Source: a virus. From it: a stretch of 64,000 bases of DNA. The notes beneath the pieces are model-generated. The model made no database searches and was not told the origin of the DNA. It was given only the letters and a program-made list of their open reading frames with translations. The stretch spans positions 1 through 64,000 of IMG/VR virus record IMGVR_UViG_3300043570_002836; one strand, given 5' to 3'. The translations under genes were made by a program, and so were the position numbers. Of the stretch, positions 9,069-18,625 are shown in pieces (positions within the stretch are counted from its first letter, which is position 1; every line of letters starts with the position of its first letter).

Positions 9069-10035
9069 AATTGCCCTTATAACGGGTATAAATGGACAAG
9101 ATGGTTCATATCTAACGGAATTTTTGTTAGATAAAGGTTATGAAGTTCACGGAACTTTAAAAAGGAATTCAGTATCTGAGAATCAAACCTCAAGATTGAA
9201 TGATGTCTATGATAGAATCAAACTTCATTATGCGGATATGACCGATTTATCATCATTAATTCGAGTTATCCAAGAAGTTAATCCTGATGAAATTTATAAT
9301 TTGGCTGCACAATCTCACGTTAGAATATCATTTGACCAACCGTTATACACCGCAAATGTAACGGGTATCGGTACGTTAAATTTATTAGAATCGGTTAAAC
9401 TAATTAAACCAAATACTAAAATTTATCAAGCATCATCATCTGAAATGTTTGGTAATAATATTGATGATGATGGTTATCAAAGAGAAACAACACAAATGAC
9501 ACCAGTATCACCATATGGTTGTGCTAAAGTGTTTAGTTACAATATATCAAGAAACTATAGAAATTCATACAATATGTTTGTGTCTAATGGTATTTTATTT
9601 AATCATGAATCACCAAGACGTGGGACTAATTTTGTAACTAATAAAGTTTGTAAAGAAGCTGTTAAAATCAAATTAGGTTTAACGGACAAACTTAAATTAG
9701 GTAATCTTGATGCGACAAGGGATTGGGGACACGCTAAAGATTATGTTGAGGCCATGTGGTTAATCTTACAACAAGATAAACCTGATGACTTTGTATGTTC
9801 TACAGGGATATCACATTCGGTGAAAGATTTATGTGAATATGTATTTAAAAAATTAGAGTTAGATTTTAATGAATATGTTACAATGGATGTAAAATTTTTA
9901 AGACCTGAAGAATTACGTGATTTAAAAGGTGATAGTTCGAAATTAAAAAAATTAACAGGATGGGAACATAAATATACGTTTGAAACTATGTTAGATGAAA
10001 TGATTGAATATTGGCTTGAATATTACAAACAATAA
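9049..10035 (+). CDS. gmd: GDP-mannose 4,6-dehydratase
   Basis: 328 residues with ALITGINGQDGSYLTEFLL as the NAD(P)-binding start, NLAAQSHVRISFDQP, the catalytic QASSSEMFG, Tyr-Lys in SPYGCAKVFSYN, and NHESPRRGTNFVT, all characteristic of Gmd. It converts GDP-mannose to GDP-4-keto-6-deoxymannose, which the overlapping fcl gene product would finish to GDP-fucose. It is the last gene of the first sugar block; PhoH starts 35 bases later. Donor sugar for the nearby glycosyltransferases is the likely purpose. Confidence 0.95.
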   Translation: MKTYENKIALITGINGQDGSYLTEFLLDKGYEVHGTLKRNSVSENQTSRLNDVYDRIKLHYADMTDLSSLIRVIQEVNPDEIYNLAAQSHVRISFDQPLYTANVTGIGTLNLLESVKLIKPNTKIYQASSSEMFGNNIDDDGYQRETTQMTPVSPYGCAKVFSYNISRNYRNSYNMFVSNGILFNHESPRRGTNFVTNKVCKEAVKIKLGLTDKLKLGNLDATRDWGHAKDYVEAMWLILQQDKPDDFVCSTGISHSVKDLCEYVFKKLELDFNEYVTMDVKFLRPEELRDLKGDSSKLKKLTGWEHKYTFETMLDEMIEYWLEYYKQ

Positions 10036-10070
10036 AGTATTATTTAAGTATAAAAATTAATTTATAAATT

Positions 10071-10811
10071 ATGGCTAGACCAAAAAAAGTGACTCCGCAG
10101 GCTGGTCCTTCGGTGAATGAGGAATCAACAAGACCACTCAATAAGAAAGACATTATTGGTAAAATCTTTAAACGAAAACCCAAAGAAAAATTTTTAACGG
10201 AAAACCAACGAAAGTATTTTGAAATTTTAAAACATAATCAGATTACAATTTGTACAGGTCCAGCGGGTGTTGGTAAGAGTTATGTGGCCATGAATGCCGC
10301 ATTAACCTTATTATATGACCCTGATAATAATTATGAAAAAATCATCATTGTACGACCAGCGGTTGAAGCCGAAGAAAAATTAGGTTCATTACCAGGTAAC
10401 GTAGAGGAAAAACTTGACCCATATATTTTCCCATCTTATTACCTGATGAATAAAATTATTGGTAAAGAATCTAAGGAAAAACTTAAAGAACTTGAATTTG
10501 TTGAAGTGTTTGCATTAGCATACATGAGAGGTATGAATATTGATAATTCGATATTAATCTTTGAGGAGGCTCAAAACTCAACACCTAATCAAATGAAATT
10601 GTTATTAACAAGGATTGGTTATAGTAGTAAATTCTTCATATCAGGTGACTTAGAACAAACGGATAGATACAAAGATAAAAAACAAACAGGACTTTGGGAT
10701 GCAATTCAGAAACTTAAAAACGTAAGTGAAATTGGTATTTTTGAATTTGGAAGTGAAGATATTGTCCGTAATCCATTAATTGGTAAAATATTAAATAGAT
10801 ACGAAGAATGA
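10071..10811 (+). CDS. phoH: PhoH-like P-loop ATPase
   Basis: 246-residue PhoH-family ATPase, common in T4-like and marine phages. Walker A is TGPAGVGKS at about residues 62-70. The family segment AEEKLGSLPGNVEEKL follows, Walker B is LIFEEAQNS, and the sensor is FISGDLEQTD. The N-terminus is basic (ARPKKVTPQ). Biochemical role in phages is unsettled; RNA helicase or nuclease-associated activities have been proposed for bacterial PhoH. Overlaps the next gene by 4 bases. Confidence 0.93.
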   Translation: MARPKKVTPQAGPSVNEESTRPLNKKDIIGKIFKRKPKEKFLTENQRKYFEILKHNQITICTGPAGVGKSYVAMNAALTLLYDPDNNYEKIIIVRPAVEAEEKLGSLPGNVEEKLDPYIFPSYYLMNKIIGKESKEKLKELEFVEVFALAYMRGMNIDNSILIFEEAQNSTPNQMKLLLTRIGYSSKFFISGDLEQTDRYKDKKQTGLWDAIQKLKNVSEIGIFEFGSEDIVRNPLIGKILNRYEE

Positions 10812-11401
10812 GAGTTGGTATTGAAATAAACGGTGTTTTAAGGAACACGTTAGATAAAATAGAACAAACGTATCAAAAGTTTTACATAGATAAAACTGAT
10901 GGTATTGATGAAGAAAATTCTTTTGGATATAAAATAACCACCCCATTTGATTCGTTGGAATTAAAAAACCATTTCTCGTTTCATACTGATGAAGAATTAT
11001 ATTCATTTCTATATGAGGAATTCCCAATGGAAATCTTTGGTCACGCACAATCATCTGAGTACACATCTTTCAACGATTTAAATGATGTGTACATAAAATT
11101 ACGTGATTATCATGATTTTCTTGTTGTTTCAGATGAGATTGGTAGGTCTAAACCAGCGTCACTATTCTTCCTATCAAAATTCGGTTGTCAATTAGAAAAG
11201 GTTAAATTTTATAGTAATTTGACAATTAATTCAATGTGGGACGAAGTTGATATTTTACTTACATCAAATCCCGCTTTATTATTAGAGTATCCGACCGATA
11301 AAATTGTAATAAAGTTTGAAACTGAATATAATAAAAATATATCAAGTACACATACTATTAAAACAATAAAAGATTTGGAAATTAAATTAAAAGAACTATA
11401 A
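10808..11401 (+). CDS. HAD-like protein, probably degenerate
   Basis: 197 residues. The start, MRVGIEINGVLRNT, aligns in style with the DxDGVL loop of 5'-nucleotidase-type HAD phosphatases, but both aspartates are replaced (E and N), so classical phosphatase chemistry is unlikely. Further on, DFLVVSDEIGRSKPASLFFL and DILLTSNPALL fall where HAD motifs II/III would lie. I infer a HAD-fold structural or regulatory protein. It overlaps phoH by 4 bases. Confidence 0.45.
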   Translation: MRVGIEINGVLRNTLDKIEQTYQKFYIDKTDGIDEENSFGYKITTPFDSLELKNHFSFHTDEELYSFLYEEFPMEIFGHAQSSEYTSFNDLNDVYIKLRDYHDFLVVSDEIGRSKPASLFFLSKFGCQLEKVKFYSNLTINSMWDEVDILLTSNPALLLEYPTDKIVIKFETEYNKNISSTHTIKTIKDLEIKLKEL

Positions 11402-11403
11402 AG

Positions 11404-11745
11404 ATGTTAAAAATTTTAAACGAGTACTACTATCTTGACTTAGACAAGATGGAAGAATTGGTCAACATACCAACTAAAGAAAAATCTGAAAGTGTAAAAT
11501 CTGAAAGTGTAAAATCTGAAGGTGTGAAATCTGAAGGTGATGATTCTGAGAATGAGGAACTTGATGGTATGACGCAACACATTAGTATTGTTAAATACGA
11601 TATGTTAAAAGTTATGATTGATGTGTTAATGACTGAAAGTGAAGAAGTCGATGAGAAATTAGGACCTAAAAGTACGGAAATTTCAATCCCATTTAAATTA
11701 GCGTTTAACACTCTTTTAAATAAAAAAATAATAAACAAATATTAA
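11404..11745 (+). CDS. Hypothetical protein with KSES/KSEG repeats
   Basis: 113 residues, not recognised. Residues about 21-45 contain a short tandem repeat, KSESV-KSESV-KSEGV-KSEGD, visible in the DNA as repeated aaatctgaa units at 11488-11540; such repeats change length easily. The C-terminal part is predicted helical with ISIPFKLAFNTLLNKKI. It lies between the HAD-like gene and a glycosyltransferase-like gene with 2-5 base gaps, so it is part of the same transcript. Confidence 0.6.
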   Translation: MLKILNEYYYLDLDKMEELVNIPTKEKSESVKSESVKSEGVKSEGDDSENEELDGMTQHISIVKYDMLKVMIDVLMTESEEVDEKLGPKSTEISIPFKLAFNTLLNKKIINKY

Positions 11746-11750
11746 ACAAT

Positions 11751-12815
11751 ATGAATCAAGAGAACATTTCAAAATTAGAAGTAGCTATTCAAAAAATGAA
11801 AGATAAACAATCGAGAGTTTATCTTTTAGTTCAAGACACTAAAGGTAATGCTACTGCATCGGTTGCGTATATTTACAGATTGGCGATGGCGTTACATAAG
11901 TCAGGGTATAATACTATTATATTACATGAGGAATCAGAATACTTTGGGGTATCTACATGGTTAGGACAAGAGTATATGGACGAATTACCACATCAATCAA
12001 TTAATGGTCAAAACTTAGAAGTATCACCTGAAGATTTTATTATCATTCCTGAGTTATACGGATATGTTATGAGTCAAATTAGTAAATTACCTTGTGGTAA
12101 AATTGTTTTATCTCAATCATATGATAGTATCCTTGAGACATTACAACCTGGTGAAACTTGGTCACAATTAGGTTTCTTTAAATGTATAACAACATCTGAA
12201 ACTCAAAAAGACTATATCACCAAATTAATGAGAAACGTATCAATTGATGTTTTGGAACCATACATTTCGGATATGTATTCTAAACCAACATTACCAGCAA
12301 AACCTATTGTTTCGGTATTAACTCGTGACCAAAGGGACACTATTAATTTAGTGAAAAGTTTTTACATCAAATTTCCACAATATAGATGGATAACTTTCCG
12401 TGATATGAGAAACTTAACTGAAAAACAATTTGCTGATGGTTTGAAAGATGTTTGTTTGTCAGTATGGATTGACGATATCAGTAGTTATGGTACATACCCA
12501 TTAGAGTCTATGAAAACAGGTGTTCCTGTGTTAGGACTAGTCCCTAATGTAGTGCCATCTTGGTTAAACGAAGGTAACGGATTATGGTCAAATAACAAAG
12601 TTCAAGTTGTTGATTTTGTTGCTGATTACTTACAAAGTTGGTTGGAAGATAACATTGATGAAAAAATTTATGGCGAAATGGATAAAACTGTTTCTGAATT
12701 ATCAACTAAAGAAAAATTCGATACTGAGGCGGTATCACTTATTGAAGGGTATATTAATACTCGTTTAACTTCGTTTGAAGAACAATTATCTAAACTAGAA
12801 ACAATTGAAGAATAA
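11751..12815 (+). CDS. GT-B-type glycosyltransferase-like protein
   Basis: 354 residues. An N-terminal domain begins RVYLLVQDTKGNATASVAYIY and has HKSGYNTIILHEE, a GT-B acceptor-domain style. The C-terminal domain has PIVSVLTRDQRDTINLVKSF and then CLSVWIDDISSYGTYPLESM, with K-T-G-V-P-V-L after it, like the E-x-x-x-x-G-x-P-V donor-site region of GT4 enzymes. The last 40 residues are probably a coiled helix. It forms a pair with the family 2 enzyme immediately downstream. Confidence 0.6.
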   Translation: MNQENISKLEVAIQKMKDKQSRVYLLVQDTKGNATASVAYIYRLAMALHKSGYNTIILHEESEYFGVSTWLGQEYMDELPHQSINGQNLEVSPEDFIIIPELYGYVMSQISKLPCGKIVLSQSYDSILETLQPGETWSQLGFFKCITTSETQKDYITKLMRNVSIDVLEPYISDMYSKPTLPAKPIVSVLTRDQRDTINLVKSFYIKFPQYRWITFRDMRNLTEKQFADGLKDVCLSVWIDDISSYGTYPLESMKTGVPVLGLVPNVVPSWLNEGNGLWSNNKVQVVDFVADYLQSWLEDNIDEKIYGEMDKTVSELSTKEKFDTEAVSLIEGYINTRLTSFEEQLSKLETIEE

Positions 12816-12816
12816 T

Positions 12817-13629
12817 ATGGAAAATGTAGAAAAATTTGATGTATCGGTTATTTTACCGATTAAAACTAATAAAACACTTAACTTTGAGGATTATTTCGTA
12901 AAATGTATTGAGTCACTTAAAATTCAAAAATTACCTGTTAATGAATTGGTAATTGTTTATGGTAACGACACAACTTTAGTTGATTATTTAAATTCTTATG
13001 ATTTTGGCGACATCAATGTTAAATTATTAGAGTGGACGGGTGAACCAAATTATGCGGCACAAGTTAACCATGGTGTTAATTCATCTGAATCAACTTGGGT
13101 ATCATTGTATGAATTTGATGATGAATATTCAACAATTTGGTTTAATAACGTTAAAAAGTATTCTGAAGCTTATCCTAATGTTGATGCGTTTTTACCAATC
13201 GTTGTTGATACTGACGATAAAGGAGTGTTTGCGGGGTTTACTAATGAAGCAACATTTGCGGCGAACTTCTCATCTGAAATGGGGGTATTGACTAATGAAA
13301 CTCTTCAAGACTATCAGAACTTTCAATTATCAGGAATGGTGATTAAAAAATCTAAGTTTATTGAGAACGGACTTATTAAACCATCGTTTAAATTAACATT
13401 TGGGTATGAGATGTTTTTACGATTAACTCAAAATGGTGTTAAAATTATGTCAATTCCAAAAATTGGATACAAACATATCAATTTACGTGAAGGTTCAATA
13501 TTTTGGAATTACAAAAATGGTGAACAACCTCTTACAAATGATGAGGTTAGGTTCTGGGTTGAGTCGGCGAAAAAAGAGTATTTCTTTATTAATGACAGAG
13601 ACATAAAATATGAAGTTCTTGAAGCTTAA
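12817..13629 (+). CDS. Glycosyltransferase family 2
   Basis: I take the ATG at 12817 (1 base after the previous stop) rather than an in-frame TTG at 12805. The protein has a GT2 start (DVSVILPIKTNK), NELVIVYGND, NYAAQVNHGV, and WVSLYEFDDEYS in the DxD region, then a later FLRLTQNGVKIM and YKHINLREGSIFW. About 270 residues, a normal size for a single-domain GT-A enzyme. The stop codon overlaps the start of the late sigma factor gene. Confidence 0.75.
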   Translation: MENVEKFDVSVILPIKTNKTLNFEDYFVKCIESLKIQKLPVNELVIVYGNDTTLVDYLNSYDFGDINVKLLEWTGEPNYAAQVNHGVNSSESTWVSLYEFDDEYSTIWFNNVKKYSEAYPNVDAFLPIVVDTDDKGVFAGFTNEATFAANFSSEMGVLTNETLQDYQNFQLSGMVIKKSKFIENGLIKPSFKLTFGYEMFLRLTQNGVKIMSIPKIGYKHINLREGSIFWNYKNGEQPLTNDEVRFWVESAKKEYFFINDRDIKYEVLEA

Positions 13630-14378
13630 TGATTGGAGACAATGGATTGACTGGAGATACAACTGTTGAGTTAAAAAAGAAAGGTAGGAAACCAAAACAA
13701 GCAAACTATTTTGATGTTCAGGAGGAATTAGCGGTAATAAATTTTTTATCCGCTGAGACCTACGAAGAAAAAAATAAAATTTATAATGAATTCCTAAAAA
13801 AACCTTTAGATAAGATGATTTCGTCAATTATTAGACGATACAAATTATACAGAAAAGATATGGACTTTTACGAAATCCATATAGACACTCACTCGTTTTT
13901 AATGACTAAAATTGATAAGTTTAAACCTGCAAAGGAAAAAAAAGCTTATTCTTATTTTGGAACAATATGTAAAAACTATTTAATGGGTCAAATTATTAAA
14001 GACCAAAAAGAAATGAACAGAAAGATTTCTTATGAAGATATCTCAAGTGATTTGGAAAATAGTGAACGATTCGCTTATTATATTGAGAAAGATACTTTAG
14101 ATTATGGGAGTGTTATTACTAAATTTTTAATCGAGCTGGAAACATTTATTCAGAATGAAAAATTATCTGAGAACGAAAGAAAGTTAGGTTTAGCCTTATA
14201 TGATTTGTTTGAGAATTATGAAAGTATTTTTATTGGTAATGATAATAATAAATTTAATAAAAATATCGTATTGTTATCTTTAAGAGAGATGACAAATCTA
14301 TCAACAAAAGAAATTAGAAGTTCTATGAAAAAGTTTAAATTAATCTATTTAAATCTAATACAGGACCTTATTAAATAA
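13629..14378 (+). CDS. gp55-like late-transcription sigma factor
   Basis: 249 residues with a divergent sigma-70 region 2: RRYKLYRKDMDFYEIH, then TKIDKFKPAKEKKAYSYFGT and CKNYLMGQIIKDQKEMNRK. The K-F-P-x-K-x-x-A-x-S-Y-F pattern matches phage T4 gp55-type factors, which steer host RNA polymerase to short late promoters. A C-terminal helical part (about 165-249) resembles a vestigial region 4. The gene stands at the boundary between the sugar block and the virion genes, and a repeated TATTTATA motif precedes many virion genes in this window. Assignment is by motif reading. Confidence 0.75.
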   Translation: MIGDNGLTGDTTVELKKKGRKPKQANYFDVQEELAVINFLSAETYEEKNKIYNEFLKKPLDKMISSIIRRYKLYRKDMDFYEIHIDTHSFLMTKIDKFKPAKEKKAYSYFGTICKNYLMGQIIKDQKEMNRKISYEDISSDLENSERFAYYIEKDTLDYGSVITKFLIELETFIQNEKLSENERKLGLALYDLFENYESIFIGNDNNKFNKNIVLLSLREMTNLSTKEIRSSMKKFKLIYLNLIQDLIK

Positions 14379-14403
14379 AATTTTTTACAAAATATTTATT
14401 ATT

Positions 14404-14772
14404 ATGGGAAGACCACCGAAAAAAGAAATTAATTTAACTAAAGAATCAATATTATCTTTGTTACAAGAAATCTATAATGAACTTGTTGAACAAAGAAATA
14501 CCGCAATTAGAATACAAAATAAAATGTTGGCAATGATGAAAGACCCTGAAGATATGACACTGATTGGTCCTGTCATTGAGAAACAACAAAAGATTATTAA
14601 CGACTGTGTTGAGAAAAAATTGTCCCTTTCAAAATTACAGTCAAGTATTTGGGAAAAATCGAATACCAATACCGAAAGTTTTTCAATATCGGACATTGAT
14701 ATGGATGACGATGTTATTAAAAGTTTAATTGAAAAAGATATCAAAACAGGTGGTGGGTCATATAAAATGTAA
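14404..14772 (+). CDS. Hypothetical protein following the late sigma factor
   Basis: 122 residues starting MGRPPKKEINLTKESI, mostly helical, with LLQEIYNELVEQRNTAIRIQ and a long helix to about residue 85, then an acidic loop (SDIDMDDDVIKSLIEKD). The position just after the sigma factor and before baseplate genes would fit a late co-activator or a small terminase subunit, but no diagnostic motif is seen. An AATATTTATT sequence lies just upstream (14391-14400), a variant of the late motif. Confidence 0.6.
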   Translation: MGRPPKKEINLTKESILSLLQEIYNELVEQRNTAIRIQNKMLAMMKDPEDMTLIGPVIEKQQKIINDCVEKKLSLSKLQSSIWEKSNTNTESFSISDIDMDDDVIKSLIEKDIKTGGGSYKM

Positions 14773-14786
14773 TATTTAATGTATCC

Positions 14787-16742
14787 ATGAAAGCATCAAT
14801 TAATAAAGAAGGAGCGTCAATAGATATAAAAGACGATTACAAAAAACTTGAAGGTCAGATTCAGTCGACTAAGACATATAATGATTTAAAGAAGCAATAT
14901 AAAAAGGCCTCAAAAAGTACGGGGTCTTCGTTAGAAAAATTTAGTGATAAATCTAAAATATTTTCGGAAAATATTGATTCGATTTCAGGTAAAACTAAAG
15001 CTTTTCAGAAAGAAATAAAAAATCAATTTGAGAAACTTTTAGATATTAATGAAGTAACGGGGTCAAAATCAATCAAGTATATTAAAACAAAATTAATATT
15101 AACGGTTAAAGATATTGAACCTCAAGTTTCTAAAATTTTATTAGAAGAGATATTAAAAGCGGTTGGTTGTGACCAACAACAAACTTACAATCCAGGCGTT
15201 CCTGTTTTAATTAGTGTTGCGTCGGTGGATTTAGGGGGACTATTAAAAACGTCACCATCAAGTAAGGTGGGTAGATTATTATACGAAAAAAAACCAATAT
15301 CAGTTCAAAACTCACCGTTTGCGATGAATAAACAGTTATTTGAACTAATCCAAAGTGGTAATCCATACTCAACATTTGCTGGAGGTAATTCATATATTGG
15401 TGAGTCTAAACAAGATTTACTTGATATAAGATATCATGATATTAATCCTGTGACAGGTATTGGTGGTGGATGGTTTGAGGTAACCCCTAAACAAAGAATT
15501 GATAAATTTGTAGGACAATTTCTTGCCGATTATTATAAAACTATTAAATTATTTGATGGTCATAATGTTTATACATGGTTAATGGAATTTTTGTCGGGGG
15601 CGATATCAATTAAGTTAAAAAATGACGATAAAAAAATTTCAGATTTAACATCGTTTCAGTTATTAATGCAAAGAATGTTAGGTTTATGTTTTGATGGCCG
15701 AACAGAAATTGATGTTAGCGGTAATGCCAAAGTATCACCATCTGATAATGTTGACGAATCTTTTTTTGAATTAAGTAATATTGATTTAAGATACATTGAA
15801 AACAAAGTAAATAATGTTAAAAAAGGTGTAATTGAATTTGAGGATTGTAATAATGTTAAGATACCTGTAAATACTGAAGGTATTTTAAGTGATTTGGATA
15901 AGATGATTTATGTTAAAGATGAGGATTTTATGAATATTGCGGCAACGTTACCGACAATAATGACTAACCCACCTGAAATACCAACAATTAATTTACCAAG
16001 TGCTGAAATATTTGATAAAGAATTCCTTAAACAATTAATAAACGGTTTAATAGCATCGTTATTATCCCCAAAAGTTATATTACCTATCATGGTTATGATT
16101 AAATCTATAGGTACTACGGTTAGTAATTCACTTGATAAAATAGATTCATATACGGCATTTTCTAAATATTTTAAAACTTTCATGATTAATATTGTTACCC
16201 GAATTGGTGCTTTATTTATTAAAACATTATTTAATATTATTAAAAAAGACCTTAAAAATTTAATTCTAACAGTTATTCAGGATGTTAATAAAGAAAAATC
16301 TGAAAAACATGCAGCGTTAATTTTAAAATTAACTAAAATATTGTTAACTGTTGCTGAGGTCTATAAATTAGTTGATGATTTTAGAAAATGTAAAAGTGTT
16401 GTGGATGAATTACTCAACATAATACAGATATGGACTACCAAGAAGGGTGCTCAAAAATCACAAATCCCGTTACCTATTTTATTTGCATCAAGATTAATGG
16501 ATGGATACTCTCAAACAAGGGCGTTTATAGGTACGATAGAGGAATTACAAAAACTAGGTATTCCGACAGGTGCTATGCCTGATGGTAGTCCTAATTTAAC
16601 GGTGTTATCAATGTTTTCACAATTAAAAGCATCCGCTGATGAGGAAAATTTAAATGGTAAAGTACAAATAGCAATTAACCCATTAACTGTGACACCATCA
16701 GGATTAACAATACCCGCAAGTGCGTTTGGAAAAAAATTATAA
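14787..16742 (+). CDS. Probable baseplate or tail structural protein
   Basis: 651 residues, not recognised with certainty. The N-terminal 90 residues are a charged coiled helix (STKTYNDLKKQYKKASK). The centre has GGGWFEVTPKQRIDKFVGQF, and a long hydrophobic-helical stretch (about 430-520) includes INGLIASLLSPKVILPIMVM and IVTRIGALFIKTLF. These may be membrane-active or buried helices. It is followed 2 bases later by a 69-residue coiled-coil gene and then the gp5-like baseplate protein, so a baseplate hub or wedge role is inferred from position. Confidence 0.55.
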   Translation: MKASINKEGASIDIKDDYKKLEGQIQSTKTYNDLKKQYKKASKSTGSSLEKFSDKSKIFSENIDSISGKTKAFQKEIKNQFEKLLDINEVTGSKSIKYIKTKLILTVKDIEPQVSKILLEEILKAVGCDQQQTYNPGVPVLISVASVDLGGLLKTSPSSKVGRLLYEKKPISVQNSPFAMNKQLFELIQSGNPYSTFAGGNSYIGESKQDLLDIRYHDINPVTGIGGGWFEVTPKQRIDKFVGQFLADYYKTIKLFDGHNVYTWLMEFLSGAISIKLKNDDKKISDLTSFQLLMQRMLGLCFDGRTEIDVSGNAKVSPSDNVDESFFELSNIDLRYIENKVNNVKKGVIEFEDCNNVKIPVNTEGILSDLDKMIYVKDEDFMNIAATLPTIMTNPPEIPTINLPSAEIFDKEFLKQLINGLIASLLSPKVILPIMVMIKSIGTTVSNSLDKIDSYTAFSKYFKTFMINIVTRIGALFIKTLFNIIKKDLKNLILTVIQDVNKEKSEKHAALILKLTKILLTVAEVYKLVDDFRKCKSVVDELLNIIQIWTTKKGAQKSQIPLPILFASRLMDGYSQTRAFIGTIEELQKLGIPTGAMPDGSPNLTVLSMFSQLKASADEENLNGKVQIAINPLTVTPSGLTIPASAFGKKL

Positions 16743-16744
16743 AA

Positions 16745-16954
16745 ATGGAAAAAGAACAAATAGATAAACTCGTCGATATTGTGAATGACTTTAAAAACCA
16801 TTCCAACAAAGATTTAATATTGGCTTTGGAAACATTAAATAAAGAATTTGAGACTACCAAAGAAACGGTTATTAAATTAACATATTATTTAGATAATTTA
16901 GAAAATAATTATAATACTATATTGAAAGAGTATAAAGATAGAACTAACACATAA
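16745..16954 (+). CDS. Small coiled-coil protein
   Basis: 69 residues, starting [20 protein letters not shown] and continuing as an almost unbroken heptad-rich helix to the end. No family recognised. It lies 2 bases after the large structural gene and 11 bases before the gp5-like gene, so it is co-transcribed with baseplate genes; a small baseplate or chaperone role is possible. Confidence 0.6.
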   Translation: MEKEQIDKLVDIVNDFKNHSNKDLILALETLNKEFETTKETVIKLTYYLDNLENNYNTILKEYKDRTNT

Positions 16955-16965
16955 TTAAAATAGTC

Positions 16966-18603
16966 ATGACTGATAAAGGGGAGGTAGAAAGAATAATTTC
17001 GGAATATTTAAGGAAAAATAATACAAGTCAAATAATTTTTTGGGGGGTTGTTTTAGATAATAAAGACCCAATGATGTTGGGTAGAATACGTGTTGCTCCT
17101 AAAAATAAGAATGAAAGAGATACCTTAGCAGCTATAACTAATTGGGATGACAAAAAAGATAAATGGACATCTAAAGACCCCTTTGTATTTTTACCCTTAT
17201 TACCTTTTTTTATTAGTCAAACACCCAAGGTTGATGAGTACGTACATATAGTTTATTACAATAAAGATTTCCCCCAAGCAAATCAATTTTATATTCAAGG
17301 ACCATTCTCATCTCCGATGACAACCCCTTTTGAAAATTTTAATCCTGCTCAAAAATTTTTAGCCACGGGTGATAGATTAGCTGGTAGTGTATCAATTAAA
17401 AACCAAGATGGTTCCTACCAACAAGATTTTAGTATTGGGGTTTTTCCTGAGCCAGGTGATAACTCATTATTAGGTCGAGGTAGTGCGGATGTTATCGTTA
17501 AAGAAAATGAAGTTTTAATAAGAGCAGGTAAAACTAATAAATTAGATAAAACAGAATTACCTGTTGCAAACAGTAAACGGGCATTCTTACAATTATCAAA
17601 TTTTACTCAAGAAAAAGTTATCGAAAAATCAGAAAAATTTGGTAATTTTATAGAAAATGTTAAGTCAGTTAAAAAGATGGTTGTGTGGGATATTACCAAT
17701 TTGGAAAATACTTACGACGCGTTTAATGGTTCGGTTAGTATCTATAATGTTTTACCAAATAAAGTAACTAACACTCAAAATTTTAAATACGACACTATTA
17801 CTAAGATTTCTATCGGAACAAATTATGTTGGACCAATAGAAAAGTTTGAATTTAATGCCATGGGTATTGATGATATAACAACGTTAGTTAACAACGTTGC
17901 TCAAGGTGTTGTTATTGGTAATTTAAATATCTCAGGGTACACAACTAATTCACAATCAAATGTTGACCCAAAAGAATCATTTCCATTCATTGTAACCCCA
18001 TCTAAATTAACCTATGAACGAGGTTTTAATCAAAAATTTATCGTTATTAGTACTCAACAAGATGTGAATGAAATTAATAATTACGTTAAATTTAATACTA
18101 AAATAACACCTGTTGGTAATAATAATTATAATGGATGGTTTTTAGTGTGGGAAAACAAAAAAGATTATCCAGTAATTGGTGTTCAAAAAGAATTAAACAT
18201 TCAAACAGTTACACCGTTCACATTTAAAGACAATGACATTACTTATGGTGTTTTAGGTGGTCAAAAATTATACTTATTATCACATGATTCTTCAGGACCA
18301 AAAGGTGATATTGATTTGAGAAATACTTTATATGGTATAAATCAAGATAATTTTATTGGTGGAGTTGGTAGTAAAGGTGCTGAGGATAGTATTTTTGAAA
18401 AAACTTACCCAACTGTTAGGGGGGATGAGTTAATGAAACTTTTGATGAAAATGTTTGATTACGTTATTGGACACGTACATCCAATCGCAACTATGCCACC
18501 TGTTCCTGTGTCTTCAGGTAATGGTCAAACCACTTCTGAGATTTTGGCAATCCTCGCAGATTCACAAAATACTATCTTAAATCAAAATATTAGAATTAAT
18601 TGA
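16966..18603 (+). CDS. gp5-like baseplate hub/spike protein with OB fold
   Basis: 545 residues. The N-terminal 140 residues fit the OB domain of T4 gp5-type proteins: [20 protein letters not shown], then [20 protein letters not shown] and [10 protein letters not shown]. No lysozyme domain follows. The middle has a series of beta-rich segments. The C-terminus carries [20 protein letters not shown] and a P-rich [13 protein letters not shown], features common in phage baseplate spike-associated proteins. It probably sits on the central axis of the baseplate. A late-type TATTTATA follows immediately, for the next gene. Confidence 0.75.
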   Translation: MTDKGEVERIISEYLRKNNTSQIIFWGVVLDNKDPMMLGRIRVAPKNKNERDTLAAITNWDDKKDKWTSKDPFVFLPLLPFFISQTPKVDEYVHIVYYNKDFPQANQFYIQGPFSSPMTTPFENFNPAQKFLATGDRLAGSVSIKNQDGSYQQDFSIGVFPEPGDNSLLGRGSADVIVKENEVLIRAGKTNKLDKTELPVANSKRAFLQLSNFTQEKVIEKSEKFGNFIENVKSVKKMVVWDITNLENTYDAFNGSVSIYNVLPNKVTNTQNFKYDTITKISIGTNYVGPIEKFEFNAMGIDDITTLVNNVAQGVVIGNLNISGYTTNSQSNVDPKESFPFIVTPSKLTYERGFNQKFIVISTQQDVNEINNYVKFNTKITPVGNNNYNGWFLVWENKKDYPVIGVQKELNIQTVTPFTFKDNDITYGVLGGQKLYLLSHDSSGPKGDIDLRNTLYGINQDNFIGGVGSKGAEDSIFEKTYPTVRGDELMKLLMKMFDYVIGHVHPIATMPPVPVSSGNGQTTSEILAILADSQNTILNQNIRIN

Positions 18604-18611
18604 TATTTATA
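18604..18611 (+). promoter_or_regulatory. Putative late promoter TATTTATA
   Basis: Exact TATTTATA (within GATATTTATA) 14 bases upstream of the ATG at 18626. The same motif in the same orientation precedes at least ten other virion-type genes in the window. A transcript starting 6-7 bases further would have a very short leader. Confidence 0.5.
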
Positions 18612-18625
18612 TGTAAAACATTTAA

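Noticed and set aside
12805-12816. TTG start extending the family 2 glycosyltransferase by four residues
   Set aside because: It overlaps the upstream stop; the ATG at 12817 has the usual A-rich context and a one-base gap.
14404-14772. Small terminase subunit
   Set aside because: The position and helical content would allow it, but the large subunit is 20 kb away on the other strand and no DNA-binding motif is clear, so it is left unnamed.
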